A DNA stretch of 64,000 bases from Pseudomonas nunensis (GCF_024296925.1 NZ_CP101125.1:6574501-6638500), one strand, 5' to 3'; shown: positions 52,943 through 61,512, counted from the stretch's first letter. Numbers and translations are program-made. The notes: generated from the letters alone by a model not told the origin.

Positions 52943-53263
52943 TTACCAATCCTTCACCAATGATATCGGTTTTCCAGCGGCATAGGTCTCAAGAGTGAAG
53001 GAATCGAATGGCCCATCGACATGAATACATACCCCAGAGGTCTTATCAACATTAGATGTCCCGCCGATAACAGCCTGGCCATTCCGCAACACAGATTTTC
53101 CCTGCTCCTTGAAGGACTCGGCAATTTTCGTGGCTACCAAACCCTGCACATAGCCAGACTCGAACTGCATACCTTTCAGAACCACCACCTCTCCTATTAT
53201 CAGCTCGTCATCGTAGTAGTATCGGTAGGTCAGACTTACGTGCTTTTCAGTTGGGTCTACCAC
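52943..53263 (-). CDS. 106-residue unknown protein at the right end of the element
   Basis: I place the start at GTG 53263 because AAGGAG lies 7 bp before it. The longer frame runs across the junction into host permease DNA and cannot be native. The chain (VDPTEKHVSLTYRYYYDDELIIGEVVVLKG ... SYAAGKP-type end) looks like a small beta-rich domain. Residues about 45-95 have KIAESFKEQGKSVLRNGQAVIGG. No family recognised. Confidence 0.6.
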   Translation of the reverse strand: MVDPTEKHVSLTYRYYYDDELIIGEVVVLKGMQFESGYVQGLVATKIAESFKEQGKSVLRNGQAVIGGTSNVDKTSGVCIHVDGPFDSFTLETYAAGKPISLVKDW

Positions 53264-53492
53264 TTGATGTCTCCTTGGCTTGTGCTGCTGATGGAATGCC
53301 GCCCAAAAGATAGCACAGTGCCACACAATAGATGATTTACAAAACCATGAAGGACAGTCCGCGTGTACGTGAAATCTGCTGATCACTGATCCACACCGTT
53401 TCTCACAATCCAAACAGGAGCGCGTGTGCGTCGGCGTCGGCGACACCATCTGATGGAAATAGTGGCGGTGTAACAAATTCAATGAGTGCCCA

Positions 53493-54707
53493 CACGCCTT
53501 GATGATTCTTCTGTCGGCGCTTTCCTTGGCGGATGCGCGACTGTTCGACGCGGCGTCGAGCATGGGCGCCAGTCCGGCGAAAGCCTTTCGCAGCATCACT
53601 TGGCCGGCGACTCGTCAGGCGGTGTTCGCCGCGTTCTGTCTGGTGTTTACGTTGACCATCACCGACTTCGGTGTGCCCGTGGTGGTCGGTGGCGACTATC
53701 AAGTGCTGGCGCTGGAAGCCTACAAAGCCGTGGTCGGCCAGCAACAATTCGGTCGCGGTGCGTTGATCGGCATGGTCCTGCTGCTGCCGGCACTGTTCAG
53801 CTTCGGCGTCGATGCCTGGTTGCGTCGGCGTCACGGCGACTCCATGAGCGGCCGGGCACAAGTGTTCAAACCAGCACCGTCGAAACTGCGGGACGGCTGC
53901 TACCTGGCCATCGTGCTGCTGATCTGCGCGGTGTTGCTGCTGGTGTTCGGCATGGCGGTGTTCTCGTCGCTGGTGAAATTCTGGCCGTACAACCTGTCGT
54001 TGTCGCTCAACCATTACCAGTTCAACGACACCGCTGGCGGCGGCTGGCTGGCCTACGGCAACAGCGTGAAGATGGCGTTGTGCACGGCGTTGATCGGCAG
54101 CGTGCTGATCTTCACCGGCGCCTACCTGATGGAAAAAACCAAGGGTCAGCGCGGACTGAACCTGACGTTGCGCATGCTCAGTTTCGTGCCGATGGCGGTG
54201 CCGGGTCTGGTGCTGGGCCTGGGTTACGTCTTCTTCTTCAACCTCAACGGCAACCCGCTGCACGTGCTCTACGGGACCATGACCCTGCTGGTGGTCTGCA
54301 CCATTGCTCACTATTTGACCACTGCGCAAATGACCGCCACCACCGCGCTGCGCCAGCTCGACGCCGAGTTCGAAGCCGCCGCGCTGTCGCTCAAGGCGCC
54401 GCTGTATCGGCATTACCTGCGGGTCACCGTGCCGATCTGCCTGCCGGCGCTGCTGGACATCGTGCGCTACCTGTTCGTCTCGGCCATGACCACCGTCTCG
54501 GCGGCGATCTTCCTCTACAGCCCCGACACCATCCTCGCGGCGGTGGCGGTGCTGAACATGGACGACGCCGGCAACGTCGGCGGCGCGGCGGCGATGTCGA
54601 CCCTGATTCTGTTCACCTCGGCGGGCGTGTCCCTGCTGCTGGCCTGGGCCTCGCGCGGTTTGCTGCGCCGCTCACAGGCCTGGCGGCAGACCGCGCCCGG
54701 CAATTGA
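53493..54707 (+). pseudogene. 2-AEP ABC permease, C-terminal part, interrupted
   Basis: The host gene resumes here (HALMILLSALSLADARLFDAASSMGASPAKAF, an EAA loop) and continues through a second permease half with its own EAA-like loop (AALSLKAPLYRHYLRVTVPI) to the normal end. The first possible starts are TTG 53499 and ATG 53502, which have no obvious ribosome site. Apart from the insertion the coding sequence looks intact, so loss is due to the element alone. Confidence 0.9.
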
Positions 54708-54759
54708 TTCGCTGCTCCTGAAAACCGAAAGCCCCTCAACTCAAAGACAGGAAAAGATC

Positions 54760-55785
54760 ATGTTCAAGCCCCTGGCCCTGGCCGCTGCTGTCCTCACCGC
54801 TTTCAGCCTGAACGCCTTCGCGGCGAAAACCGAGTTGACGGTGTACACCGCCCTCGAAGCCGAACAACTGAAGACCTACAAGGATGCTTTCGAAAAGGCC
54901 AACCCGGACGTCGAGATCAAGTGGGTGCGTGACTCCACCGGGATCATCACCGCCAAGCTGCTGGCCGAGAAAGAGCGTCCACAAGCCGACGCCGTCTGGG
55001 GCCTGGCCGCGTCGAGCCTGGCGATTCTTGATCAGCAGGGCATGCTGCAAAGCTACGCGCCGAAGGACCTGGGCAAGATCGGCGGCAACTACCGTGACGC
55101 CGCCAACCCGCCAGCCTGGGTTGGCATGGACGTGTGGGCCGCGACCATTTGCTTCAACACTGTCGAAGCCGAGAAACAGGGCCTGACCAAACCGGTGAGC
55201 TGGCAAGACCTGACCAAGCCTGAGTACAAAGGCAAGATCGTCATGCCCAACCCGGCCTCGTCCGGCACCGGTTTCCTCGACGTCAGCGCCTGGCTGCAAA
55301 CCTTCGGCGAGAAGCAGGGCTGGGCCTACATGGACGGCTTGCACCAGAACATCGGCCAGTATGTTCACTCCGGTTCCAAGCCTTGCAAACTTGCGGCGTC
55401 TGGTGAATTCCCGATCGGCATTTCCTTTGAATACCCGGCGGTCCAGTTGAAACGCCAGGGCGCGCCGCTGGACATCATCCTGCCGAAAGAAGGCCTGGGC
55501 TGGGAGATCGAAGCGACCGCCGTGATCAAGGGCACAGCCCATGAAGACGCGGCGAAGAAACTGGCGGACTTCTCGGCGAGCCCGGCGGCGATGGAGCTTT
55601 ATAAAGAGAACTTCGCGGTGCTCGCGCAACCAGGGATTGCCAAGCCGCAGACCGAATTGCCGGCGGATTATGAACAGCGTTTGATCAAGAACGACTTTGC
55701 CTGGGCTTCGAAGAATCGCGACGAGATTTTGGCTGAGTGGCGTAAGCGTTATGACGGTAAGTCCGAGAAAGTGGTCGCCAAGTAA
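54760..55785 (+). CDS. 2-aminoethylphosphonate ABC transporter periplasmic binding protein
   Basis: The protein has 341 residues, with a signal peptide (LALAAAVLTAFSLNAFA) and a family-1/Fe3+-type binding-protein body (ELTVYTALEAEQLKTYKDAF, VWGLAASSLAILDQQG, MPNPASSGTGFLDVSAWLQ). This subclass is repeatedly linked to phosphonate catabolism genes. It lies 52 bp after the permease, but the element now separates it from the upstream promoter. The ligand is inferred from context. Confidence 0.82.
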   Translation: MFKPLALAAAVLTAFSLNAFAAKTELTVYTALEAEQLKTYKDAFEKANPDVEIKWVRDSTGIITAKLLAEKERPQADAVWGLAASSLAILDQQGMLQSYAPKDLGKIGGNYRDAANPPAWVGMDVWAATICFNTVEAEKQGLTKPVSWQDLTKPEYKGKIVMPNPASSGTGFLDVSAWLQTFGEKQGWAYMDGLHQNIGQYVHSGSKPCKLAASGEFPIGISFEYPAVQLKRQGAPLDIILPKEGLGWEIEATAVIKGTAHEDAAKKLADFSASPAAMELYKENFAVLAQPGIAKPQTELPADYEQRLIKNDFAWASKNRDEILAEWRKRYDGKSEKVVAK

Positions 55786-55809
55786 GACCTTCATCGGCTG
55801 ACGGGCCTC

Positions 55810-55873
55810 TTCGCGAGCAAGCCCGCTCCCACATTTGGAATGCGTTCCCCTGTGGGAGCGGGCTTGCTCGCGA
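55810..55873. repeat. REP pair in inverted orientation
   Basis: Two standard REPs with an 18-bp spacer lie between the binding-protein gene and the FAD oxidoreductase gene. Confidence 0.9.
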
Positions 55874-55902
55874 AAGCGGTCTGTCATTCAGGACAATACC
55901 CA

Positions 55903-57036
55903 ATGACACAACACAACGACATGCTCATCGTCGGCGCCGGCATCTTGGGCCTGTCCCACGCCTACGCCGCCGCCAGACGCGGCTTGAAGGTCACGGTTTT
56001 CGAACGCAGCGAAACCCCGTTAGGCGCCTCGGTGCGCAACTTCGGCCAGGCCCTCGTCACCGGCCAACCCCCGGGCCCGATGCTCGAACTGGCCAAGGCC
56101 AGCCGCGAGATCTGGGCTCAGTGGGCGCAACTCGCCGGCCTGCACCTCAAGCGCAACGGCTCATACCTGTTCGCCCGCACCGAAGCCGAAGAACACCTGC
56201 TGCAAGCCTTTTGCAACGGTCGCGCCGTGGAGCACAGCTACAACGTTGAATTGCTACGCGGCGCGGCGTTGCGGGATTTGTACGGCGGCCAGTTCAGCCA
56301 TCATCGCGCCGCGTTGCATGGCATGGACGATCAGCAACTGTATTCCCGCGAAGCGATTCCGGCGTTGATCGACTACCTGCGCCGCGAACTCGGCGTCGAG
56401 TTCCACTTCTCCACCCTGGTGCGCGACATCGAGCCGGGCCGTTTGCACAGCACCGCCGGCAGCTTCAGCGCCGGGCAGATCATCGTCTGCTCCGGCCACG
56501 ATTATCAGACCCTGCTGGCCGAGCCGATTGCCGAGCTCAACCCGCAGATCTGTCGCCTGCAAATGCTCCGCGCCCGGCCGCAGGTCAATTTGAATCTGCA
56601 ACACGCGTTGCTCACCGGATTGAGTTGCGTGCATTACGGCGCGTTCGCCGATCTGCCGGAAGCCGCAGCGGTGCAGGCGCAAATCCTGCGCGATGCGCCG
56701 CACTTGCATGACAACGGCATTCACCTGCTGATCAGCCCGACGCCGCACGGCGAGTTGATCATCGGCGACTCGCACCATTACGGCCGCGATCCATCGCCGT
56801 TCAACGCCGAGCAAGTGGACGACTGGATGATCGAACTGGCGGAGCAGACCTTGGGTTGTCGGATTCAGGTGATCGAGCGTTGGCAGGGCATCTATGGTTC
56901 GAAGGGGCCGGGACCGTTCTCGTTCTTGCGTCCGCAACCCGGCGTGAGCGTGGCACTGATGCACACCGGCGTCGGCATGAGCGTCGGCCCGGCGATGGCC
57001 GAGCGCAACGTCGCCCTGTTGCTGGGAGAAGCATGA
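55903..57036 (+). CDS. FAD-dependent oxidoreductase of phosphonate catabolism (PbfD-like)
   Basis: The protein has 377 residues of the DAO fold. The FAD-binding motif is MLIVGAGILGLSHAYAAARRGLKVTVFER, and the C-terminal part holds GSKGPGPFSFL and LMHTGVGMSVGPAMAER. Enzymes of this TIGR03364-like group sit in 2-AEP degradation clusters and oxidise aminoethylphosphonate derivatives to phosphonoacetaldehyde. The exact substrate (2-AEP or its N-methyl form) is inferred. The ATG at 55903 is used; the upstream frame crosses a REP. It overlaps the HD gene by 4 bp. Confidence 0.82.
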   Translation: MTQHNDMLIVGAGILGLSHAYAAARRGLKVTVFERSETPLGASVRNFGQALVTGQPPGPMLELAKASREIWAQWAQLAGLHLKRNGSYLFARTEAEEHLLQAFCNGRAVEHSYNVELLRGAALRDLYGGQFSHHRAALHGMDDQQLYSREAIPALIDYLRRELGVEFHFSTLVRDIEPGRLHSTAGSFSAGQIIVCSGHDYQTLLAEPIAELNPQICRLQMLRARPQVNLNLQHALLTGLSCVHYGAFADLPEAAAVQAQILRDAPHLHDNGIHLLISPTPHGELIIGDSHHYGRDPSPFNAEQVDDWMIELAEQTLGCRIQVIERWQGIYGSKGPGPFSFLRPQPGVSVALMHTGVGMSVGPAMAERNVALLLGEA

Positions 57037-57590
57037 TGGCGAGTGCGGAGCGAGTGGTCGACGAGGTGTTCGCGCTGTACGAACGTTTTGGCGACTGCGA
57101 TTACATCGGCGAACCGGTGTCGCAGATCGAGCACATGTCCCAGGCCGCCGAACTGGCCATGGCCGAAGGCTACGACGATGAAGTGGTGCTGGCGGCGTTC
57201 TTTCACGACATCGGGCATATCTGCGCCGAGAGCACCGAGAACATGGGCGGCTTCGGCGTGGTCAGCCATGAACGCCTCGGCGCGGATTACCTGCGCCGCG
57301 CCGGCTTCAGCGAACGCATGGCACGTCTGGTGGAATACCACGTGCAGGCCAAGCGTTATCTGACGCTGAAAGAGCCGGGGTACTACGAGCGACTCAGCGA
57401 AGCCAGCCGCCGAACCCTGGAATATCAGGGTGGGGTGATGACGGCGGCGGAGGCCGAAGCGTTCGAGCGGGATCCGTTGTGTGTGGTCAGCTTGCGCATG
57501 CGGCAATGGGATGAGCAGGCCAAGGAACTGTGGGTGCCGGTGATTGATCTTGAGGTGCTGAAGGCGAAGGCGGTTGCCCTACTGGTTTAG
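57033..57590 (+). CDS. phnZ: PhnZ-like HD-domain diiron oxygenase
   Basis: The protein has 185 residues. The HD motif is AAFFHDIGH, with further His in QIEHMSQ, VVSHERLGADYLRR and LVEYHVQAKRYL. The segment DYIGEPVSQ places Tyr24 and Glu27 where PhnZ has its substrate-sensing Tyr/Glu pair, if the start is the ATG at 57033. PhnZ cleaves the C-P bond of 2-amino-1-hydroxyethylphosphonate to glycine and phosphate. Its usual partner PhnY, which makes that substrate, is not in this window. ATGA overlap couples it to the oxidoreductase. Confidence 0.83.
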   Translation: MMASAERVVDEVFALYERFGDCDYIGEPVSQIEHMSQAAELAMAEGYDDEVVLAAFFHDIGHICAESTENMGGFGVVSHERLGADYLRRAGFSERMARLVEYHVQAKRYLTLKEPGYYERLSEASRRTLEYQGGVMTAAEAEAFERDPLCVVSLRMRQWDEQAKELWVPVIDLEVLKAKAVALLV

Positions 57591-57686
57591 ACGAATTTCC
57601 CTACGGCTTGCGGCGAAGTCACGCCATGGATGCAGCGGGCTGGAGTCGCTAGTGTTTGAGCTTCTCTTATATGGCTAGGAACGCTC

Positions 57687-58220
57687 ATGCGCTATTTGAA
57701 AGTCACGGTTCAGGACCGAATCGGCAACGGCCGGGCGGACTCGGTTTTACTGCAGTTCTATGAAACGGCCTGTACACCGGGCGACGACATTTTGCTCAAC
57801 AAAGCCTTTGCTCTGGATTTCGATGCCGATGGCAACGTCGATTACAAAATGGGTGATGTCACCAACAACGGCGTGGAAAACAACACTGATCAGCGCCTGC
57901 TGAAGACCTTCGCCAATGCGTGTCTGAAACTCAACTGGTTCAACCCCGGTGCCTCCACCAAGCGTTATCTGAAAATGTTCACCGAGGACTCCGCCGGGGA
58001 TGGCAGCCCGGATACCGTGCGCCTGCACTTTCACGAAGGCACCGGGAAACCGACTGACAAAACCCTGGCCTACACCGCTGCGGCCTACGATACGGACAAC
58101 AACGGCACGCTGGACTGGATGCTTCACTTTGATACCGATAACGATGGCGATACCGACGCAACGGATCAGGAACTGGTGGCATTGCTCAGTGGCACCTACC
58201 TGAAATTCAAATGGAGGTAA
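57687..58220 (+). CDS. Repeat protein with calcium-binding-like loops, first of a tandem pair
   Basis: The protein has 177 residues and no signal peptide. Two copies of a ~25-residue repeat start at residues 2 and 93 (RYLKVTVQDRIGNGRADSV; KRYLKMFTEDSAGDGSPDTV). Asp-rich loops lie between them (DFDADGNVDYKMGD, DTDNNGTLDW, DTDNDGDTDATDQELV) with DxDxDG spacing like EF-hand or dockerin sites. I do not recognise the family. AGGAA precedes the ATG. The next gene, a shorter relative, overlaps its end by 10 bp. Confidence 0.75.
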   Translation: MRYLKVTVQDRIGNGRADSVLLQFYETACTPGDDILLNKAFALDFDADGNVDYKMGDVTNNGVENNTDQRLLKTFANACLKLNWFNPGASTKRYLKMFTEDSAGDGSPDTVRLHFHEGTGKPTDKTLAYTAAAYDTDNNGTLDWMLHFDTDNDGDTDATDQELVALLSGTYLKFKWR

Positions 58221-58651
58221 GCCTGTTCACGCGTTATTTGAAGGTGATCGCGCAGGACTCCACCGGACAAGGACACGCCGATACCGTGCTTTACCGGTTT
58301 ATCGAGAATGAGCATTTACAGCGTGAGGCGACGGCTACTGAGCTGCGGCGGCTCAAGGTGTTTGGCAAAACCTATCTGAAATGTGCCTGGTTCAATGCCG
58401 GGGAAGGTGAGGAACGTTATCTGCGGATCTTCTCGCAGAATCTTTCTGGCGACGGCACACCTGAAATCGTCCACCTGCATTTTCGTGAGGGGCCGGTGAT
58501 TGTCTATAAGGCCGCGGCTCAGGATCTGGATAACGATGGTGGGCTGGAGCTGATACTGGCGTCGGATGTAGACAATGACGGGCGTTCGGATCGTACGGAT
58601 CGGAGTCGGGTGACGGCGTTGGTGAAGCAGTTTTTGAAGGTGGGTTGGTAG
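58211..58651 (+). CDS. Repeat protein with calcium-binding-like loops, second of a tandem pair
   Basis: The protein has 146 residues and is related to the preceding one: TRYLKVIAQDSTGQGHADTV near the start, ERYLRIFSQNLSGDGTPEIV at about residue 72, and acidic loops DLDNDGGLELILASDVDNDGRSDRTD at 104-129 (written here across 58520-58597). The first acidic loop of its partner has been lost. GGAGG lies right after the ATG at 58211, so a later non-standard start is possible, but none is evident. Confidence 0.72.
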   Translation: MEVSLFTRYLKVIAQDSTGQGHADTVLYRFIENEHLQREATATELRRLKVFGKTYLKCAWFNAGEGEERYLRIFSQNLSGDGTPEIVHLHFREGPVIVYKAAAQDLDNDGGLELILASDVDNDGRSDRTDRSRVTALVKQFLKVGW

Positions 58652-58680
58652 CGTCCATTCAGTGAATCCGAGTTGCGGCC

Positions 58681-58760
58681 TTCGCGAGCAAGTCGAATCG
58701 TCGCACCGCCGCTCCCACATTTGAAATGCATTCCCCTGTGGGAGCGGGCTTGCTCGCGAA
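58681..58760. repeat. REP pair, first copy carrying a 16-bp insert
   Basis: The copy at 58681-58718 reads GCGAGCAAG, then TCGAATCGTCGCACCG, then CCGCTCCCAC, so 16 bp separate its two half-sites. The second copy (58736-58760) is standard. Confidence 0.85.
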
Positions 58761-58784
58761 GACGCCGGTCCCGGCACAGCCAAT

Positions 58785-60149
58785 CTAAAGCTGCTGCGCC
58801 AACCCCTCAACCTGCTCCTGCCGTTCCGCCTGACTCAACTTCGCCTGTGGATTAAGCGACGACCACTGCGGGTGCGCCCGCGCCTTGTTCAGTGCCTCGG
58901 GCAGTTTGCCTTCGCGCCAGGTCTTGTCCTGGGGCGTGGCCACCTGGATGCTGTCCATCGCTGCGTGCCCGCGCTGGTTCAGGGCTTGCACCAACTGCCG
59001 CTGACGTAAAGCCAACAACCGCAACACGCTGTCATCGACGGTCAGTTCACGCTGACCCTTGATCTTGCCCAGCAAGCGACTGCCGTAACTGCGGGCGGTT
59101 TGCAGCGCGCCGCCGGCAATGGCTCCGGCGAGCGCCGCTACGCCGAGGGTCAGGCCGCCGACCAGCAGGTCCACGCCAGCACCCGCCGCTGCTCCCGCCG
59201 CAATACCGCCGCCCACTCGAACCCCGAGTTGCTTGAGGGTTTCGGGGTTGAACAGATCATCGCCCCAGCGCCCATCAAGCAGCGGCAAATCGCTGGCCGC
59301 AGCATCTTGGGGGCGGAAGGCATAGAGCTTGAGCAAGGCTTCGACGCAACGCTGTTCCCGTTGGCGCACGGCTTTGCGCAGTTCGCTGATTGCTTGCTGT
59401 TCCTGTTCGGCCTCGCTGATCACGCTGCGGCGGCACGCGGCACAATCGATCAATAATTCCGCAATCAGCCGCGCCGCACTTTGCTGGCGAGCCAGTCGCT
59501 GGGCCTGTTGATCGTTGATCAGGCGCTCCAGTTGCGGCCGGGCATTTTCCAGCAGCAATGCGAGGCTTTCATACAGCCGGCGTTCGCCATCTTCCGGCGG
59601 GGCCACGCTGTCGAAACGCACCAGCGCATGCAACCCGAGACGCGCCAACGCTTCACGCCAATCCGGCTCGCGATGATTGGCGCTGCTGACGAAATTCAGC
59701 ACCGGCAGCAACGGTTTGCCGCAACTGGCCAACACTTCCAGTTCATCGCGGTACTTGGCCAGCACCGGTTCCCTTGCGTCGATCACATACAGGCCAGCGT
59801 CCGAGGCCAGCAGTTGGCGCAGCACCTTGGCTTCTTGTTCGAAGCGTTGTCGGGCTTCGCTGCCCTCAAGGAATCGCGTCAGCCGTGCCGGGCCGTCGAG
59901 GCGTTCGCCCGGTCGTTCCAGGCGTTCGAGGTAATCGAGCAGGGCGATGGCGTCTTCCAGGCCCGGCGTGTCGTAGAGATCGAGTAGCGGCTCGCCGTCC
60001 ACCGACAGCCGTGCACCTTCGACGTGTCTTGTGGTGCTGGGCCGATGGGACACCTCACCGAAACCGACGTCCCGGGTCAGGGTACGCAGCAACGATGTCT
60101 TGCCGACGTTGGTGTGGCCGACGACCGCGAGCTTCAAAGGCTTAATCAT
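58785..60149 (-). CDS. DUF3482-containing GTPase
   Basis: The protein has 454 residues. The N-terminal Era-like GTPase domain has P-loop VVGHTNVGKTSLLRTL, switch and G3 YDTPGLEDA, and a G4-like VLNFVSS. A C-terminal DUF3482 region includes a glycine/alanine-rich hydrophobic hairpin at about 300-345 (GGGIAAGAAAGAGVDLLVGGLTLGVAALAGAI). It overlaps the upstream DUF2868 gene by 8 bp, so the two are translated together and probably act at the membrane. The role is unknown. Confidence 0.87.
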   Translation of the reverse strand: MIKPLKLAVVGHTNVGKTSLLRTLTRDVGFGEVSHRPSTTRHVEGARLSVDGEPLLDLYDTPGLEDAIALLDYLERLERPGERLDGPARLTRFLEGSEARQRFEQEAKVLRQLLASDAGLYVIDAREPVLAKYRDELEVLASCGKPLLPVLNFVSSANHREPDWREALARLGLHALVRFDSVAPPEDGERRLYESLALLLENARPQLERLINDQQAQRLARQQSAARLIAELLIDCAACRRSVISEAEQEQQAISELRKAVRQREQRCVEALLKLYAFRPQDAAASDLPLLDGRWGDDLFNPETLKQLGVRVGGGIAAGAAAGAGVDLLVGGLTLGVAALAGAIAGGALQTARSYGSRLLGKIKGQRELTVDDSVLRLLALRQRQLVQALNQRGHAAMDSIQVATPQDKTWREGKLPEALNKARAHPQWSSLNPQAKLSQAERQEQVEGLAQQL

Positions 60150-61512
60150 GACCGGTCTCCAGCCAGTTCATCGGCGCGCAATCGGCGAAGGGCAGTTCCA
60201 GTTGTTGCAGCGCCACGTGCCAATCGCCGAGACGCGCAGCATCCAGCGCTTCGCCGGGCGGCGCTTGCAGCAGCCAGATCCGGGTGGCCGTGGCATTGCG
60301 CGCCAGTTCGGCGATCAACGCCAGGCTGCCGCGATCCGGCGAGCGGCGCGGATCGCAAGCTATGGCGAGGCGTGCCGGGGGAAAGCGGCTGAGTTGTTCG
60401 AGGAGCTTGTGACGGGACTCGCGGCTGTCGAGGATGCCGGCGTCGCTCACGGATTTTGGCAGTGGCGGCGGCCATGGACGTTGATTGTCCAGTTCGATGG
60501 CCACCAGCAGCGCACCTTCGCTGTGCAGGTCACTGACGCTGCTTTCGACGCGGTGAAGCTGATCCGGGGCGGCATCGCTGATGCCCAGGCGTTCGCTGGT
60601 GGGCATCAAGCGTTCGCGCAATTGCGCGTAACCGGGCAGGTTCAGGTCCAGGCGCAATCCAGCCTGACCGGTTTTCCAGCGCCACAGGCAAAACAGCGCC
60701 AGCAGCAGGCGCGGCAGTACGCCGTAAACCACCAGCACACCGACCAGCCATGTTGCCCAGGCCTGGCGCGCGCTTTCGATATTGAGCGCGGTGTCGCCGC
60801 TGGCGCGGATCATCTCTATGGTCGGCACGTTGAAACCGAGCAGTGCTGGCAGAGCGCCGAGGGCTTGGGTCATCGCGACAAAGGTGTCAGCGCTTAGCAA
60901 GGTTGTTTCCCAGACGAAGCCGTAACGCCGGGTCGCCATCAGCGTCAGCAGAATCGCCAGCGCGCTGAGCATCGCCAGCAACCACAGGCTATTGACCAGC
61001 ACACCAACCGCCCAGCGATTGAGTTTGTGCCGTTGCAGCAACAGCAACAGGGCCGGGGCCAGTTGCGCGGCTTTGGCGTCACGGGCGAGTTTTTCGCTGA
61101 GCCACAGCCACAGTCGCCCGAGGGTGGCGCCGTGTTCACCGGCGAACATCAAGCCCAAGGCCCAACTCAATAGCAGAATCAGGTTAAGCCCGAGCAGACT
61201 GCCCAAGGCCCAGAACACATTCACCGAAACCTGTCCGTCACCCAGCGCGGCAAATGCCAGTCCGGCGCCGCTGACCACGGCTAGTATCGCGAGCAGCAAC
61301 AGCGCCAGTCGTGCACCTTGCAGCCAGTGTTTGAGGGCGTTGGTCATTCCGTCGCGTTCGGCCAGCCACAAGGCCCGGCGTTGTATGCGGCTCGACAGGT
61401 CACCGCCAGCGGTGCGGGCCAGTCGGTTGGCTTCCAGATCGTCCAGAGGGCCGGCGTGTTCTTCGCGCAGGCGAATGGTTTCCGTCAGCCAGAGGTTATT
61501 CAGTTCAGTCAC
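60142..61512 (-). CDS. DUF2868 membrane protein
   Basis: The protein has 456 residues. The N-terminal part (LWLTETIRLREEHAGPLDDLEANRLA) is followed by about four membrane helices between residues 65 and 275 (LALLLLAILAVVSGAGLAFAAL; FWALGSLLGLNLILLLSWALGLMF; WLLAMLSALAILLTLMA; TWLVGVLVVYGVLPRLLLALFCLW). The last ~150 residues are cytoplasmic. It is always found with the DUF3482 GTPase to my knowledge; the two presumably form one membrane-linked system of unknown purpose. Confidence 0.86.
   Translation of the reverse strand: MTELNNLWLTETIRLREEHAGPLDDLEANRLARTAGGDLSSRIQRRALWLAERDGMTNALKHWLQGARLALLLLAILAVVSGAGLAFAALGDGQVSVNVFWALGSLLGLNLILLLSWALGLMFAGEHGATLGRLWLWLSEKLARDAKAAQLAPALLLLLQRHKLNRWAVGVLVNSLWLLAMLSALAILLTLMATRRYGFVWETTLLSADTFVAMTQALGALPALLGFNVPTIEMIRASGDTALNIESARQAWATWLVGVLVVYGVLPRLLLALFCLWRWKTGQAGLRLDLNLPGYAQLRERLMPTSERLGISDAAPDQLHRVESSVSDLHSEGALLVAIELDNQRPWPPPLPKSVSDAGILDSRESRHKLLEQLSRFPPARLAIACDPRRSPDRGSLALIAELARNATATRIWLLQAPPGEALDAARLGDWHVALQQLELPFADCAPMNWLETGHD

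Larger units (their letters stand above)
46726..53492 (+). mobile_element. 6,767-bp integrated element in the phosphonate permease gene
   Basis: The insert is lower in GC than its surroundings. It starts with a large serine recombinase 53 bp from its left junction and holds small unknown genes and a tyrosine recombinase. At the junctions CA occurs on both sides (46726-46727 and 53493-53494), with CCC three bases earlier also shared. Joining left TTCCCC-CA to right CA-CGCCTTGATG restores codons F-P-H-A-L-M in frame. A 2-base crossover is what a serine recombinase produces. No capsid, portal, relaxase or replication protein was recognised. Confidence 0.9.

Noticed and set aside
52734..52943. 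69-codon minus-strand gene
   Set aside because: Only the TAATG overlap supports it; no ribosome site of quality and no motif, so it is mentioned but not called.
46726..53492. Prophage or ICE
   Set aside because: No capsid, terminase, tail, lysis, relaxase or type IV secretion gene is visible, and 6.8 kb is too short; a satellite, cryptic plasmid or IME-like element fits better.
52943..53599. 218-codon form of the right-end minus-strand gene
   Set aside because: Its first ~112 codons cross the element junction and are antisense permease; GTG 53263 with AAGGAG is the native start.
53486..54721. 411-codon plus-strand frame overlapping the permease C-terminal part in another phase
   Set aside because: Arg/Gly-rich out-of-frame reading of the permease; the in-phase frame has transmembrane helices and EAA loops.
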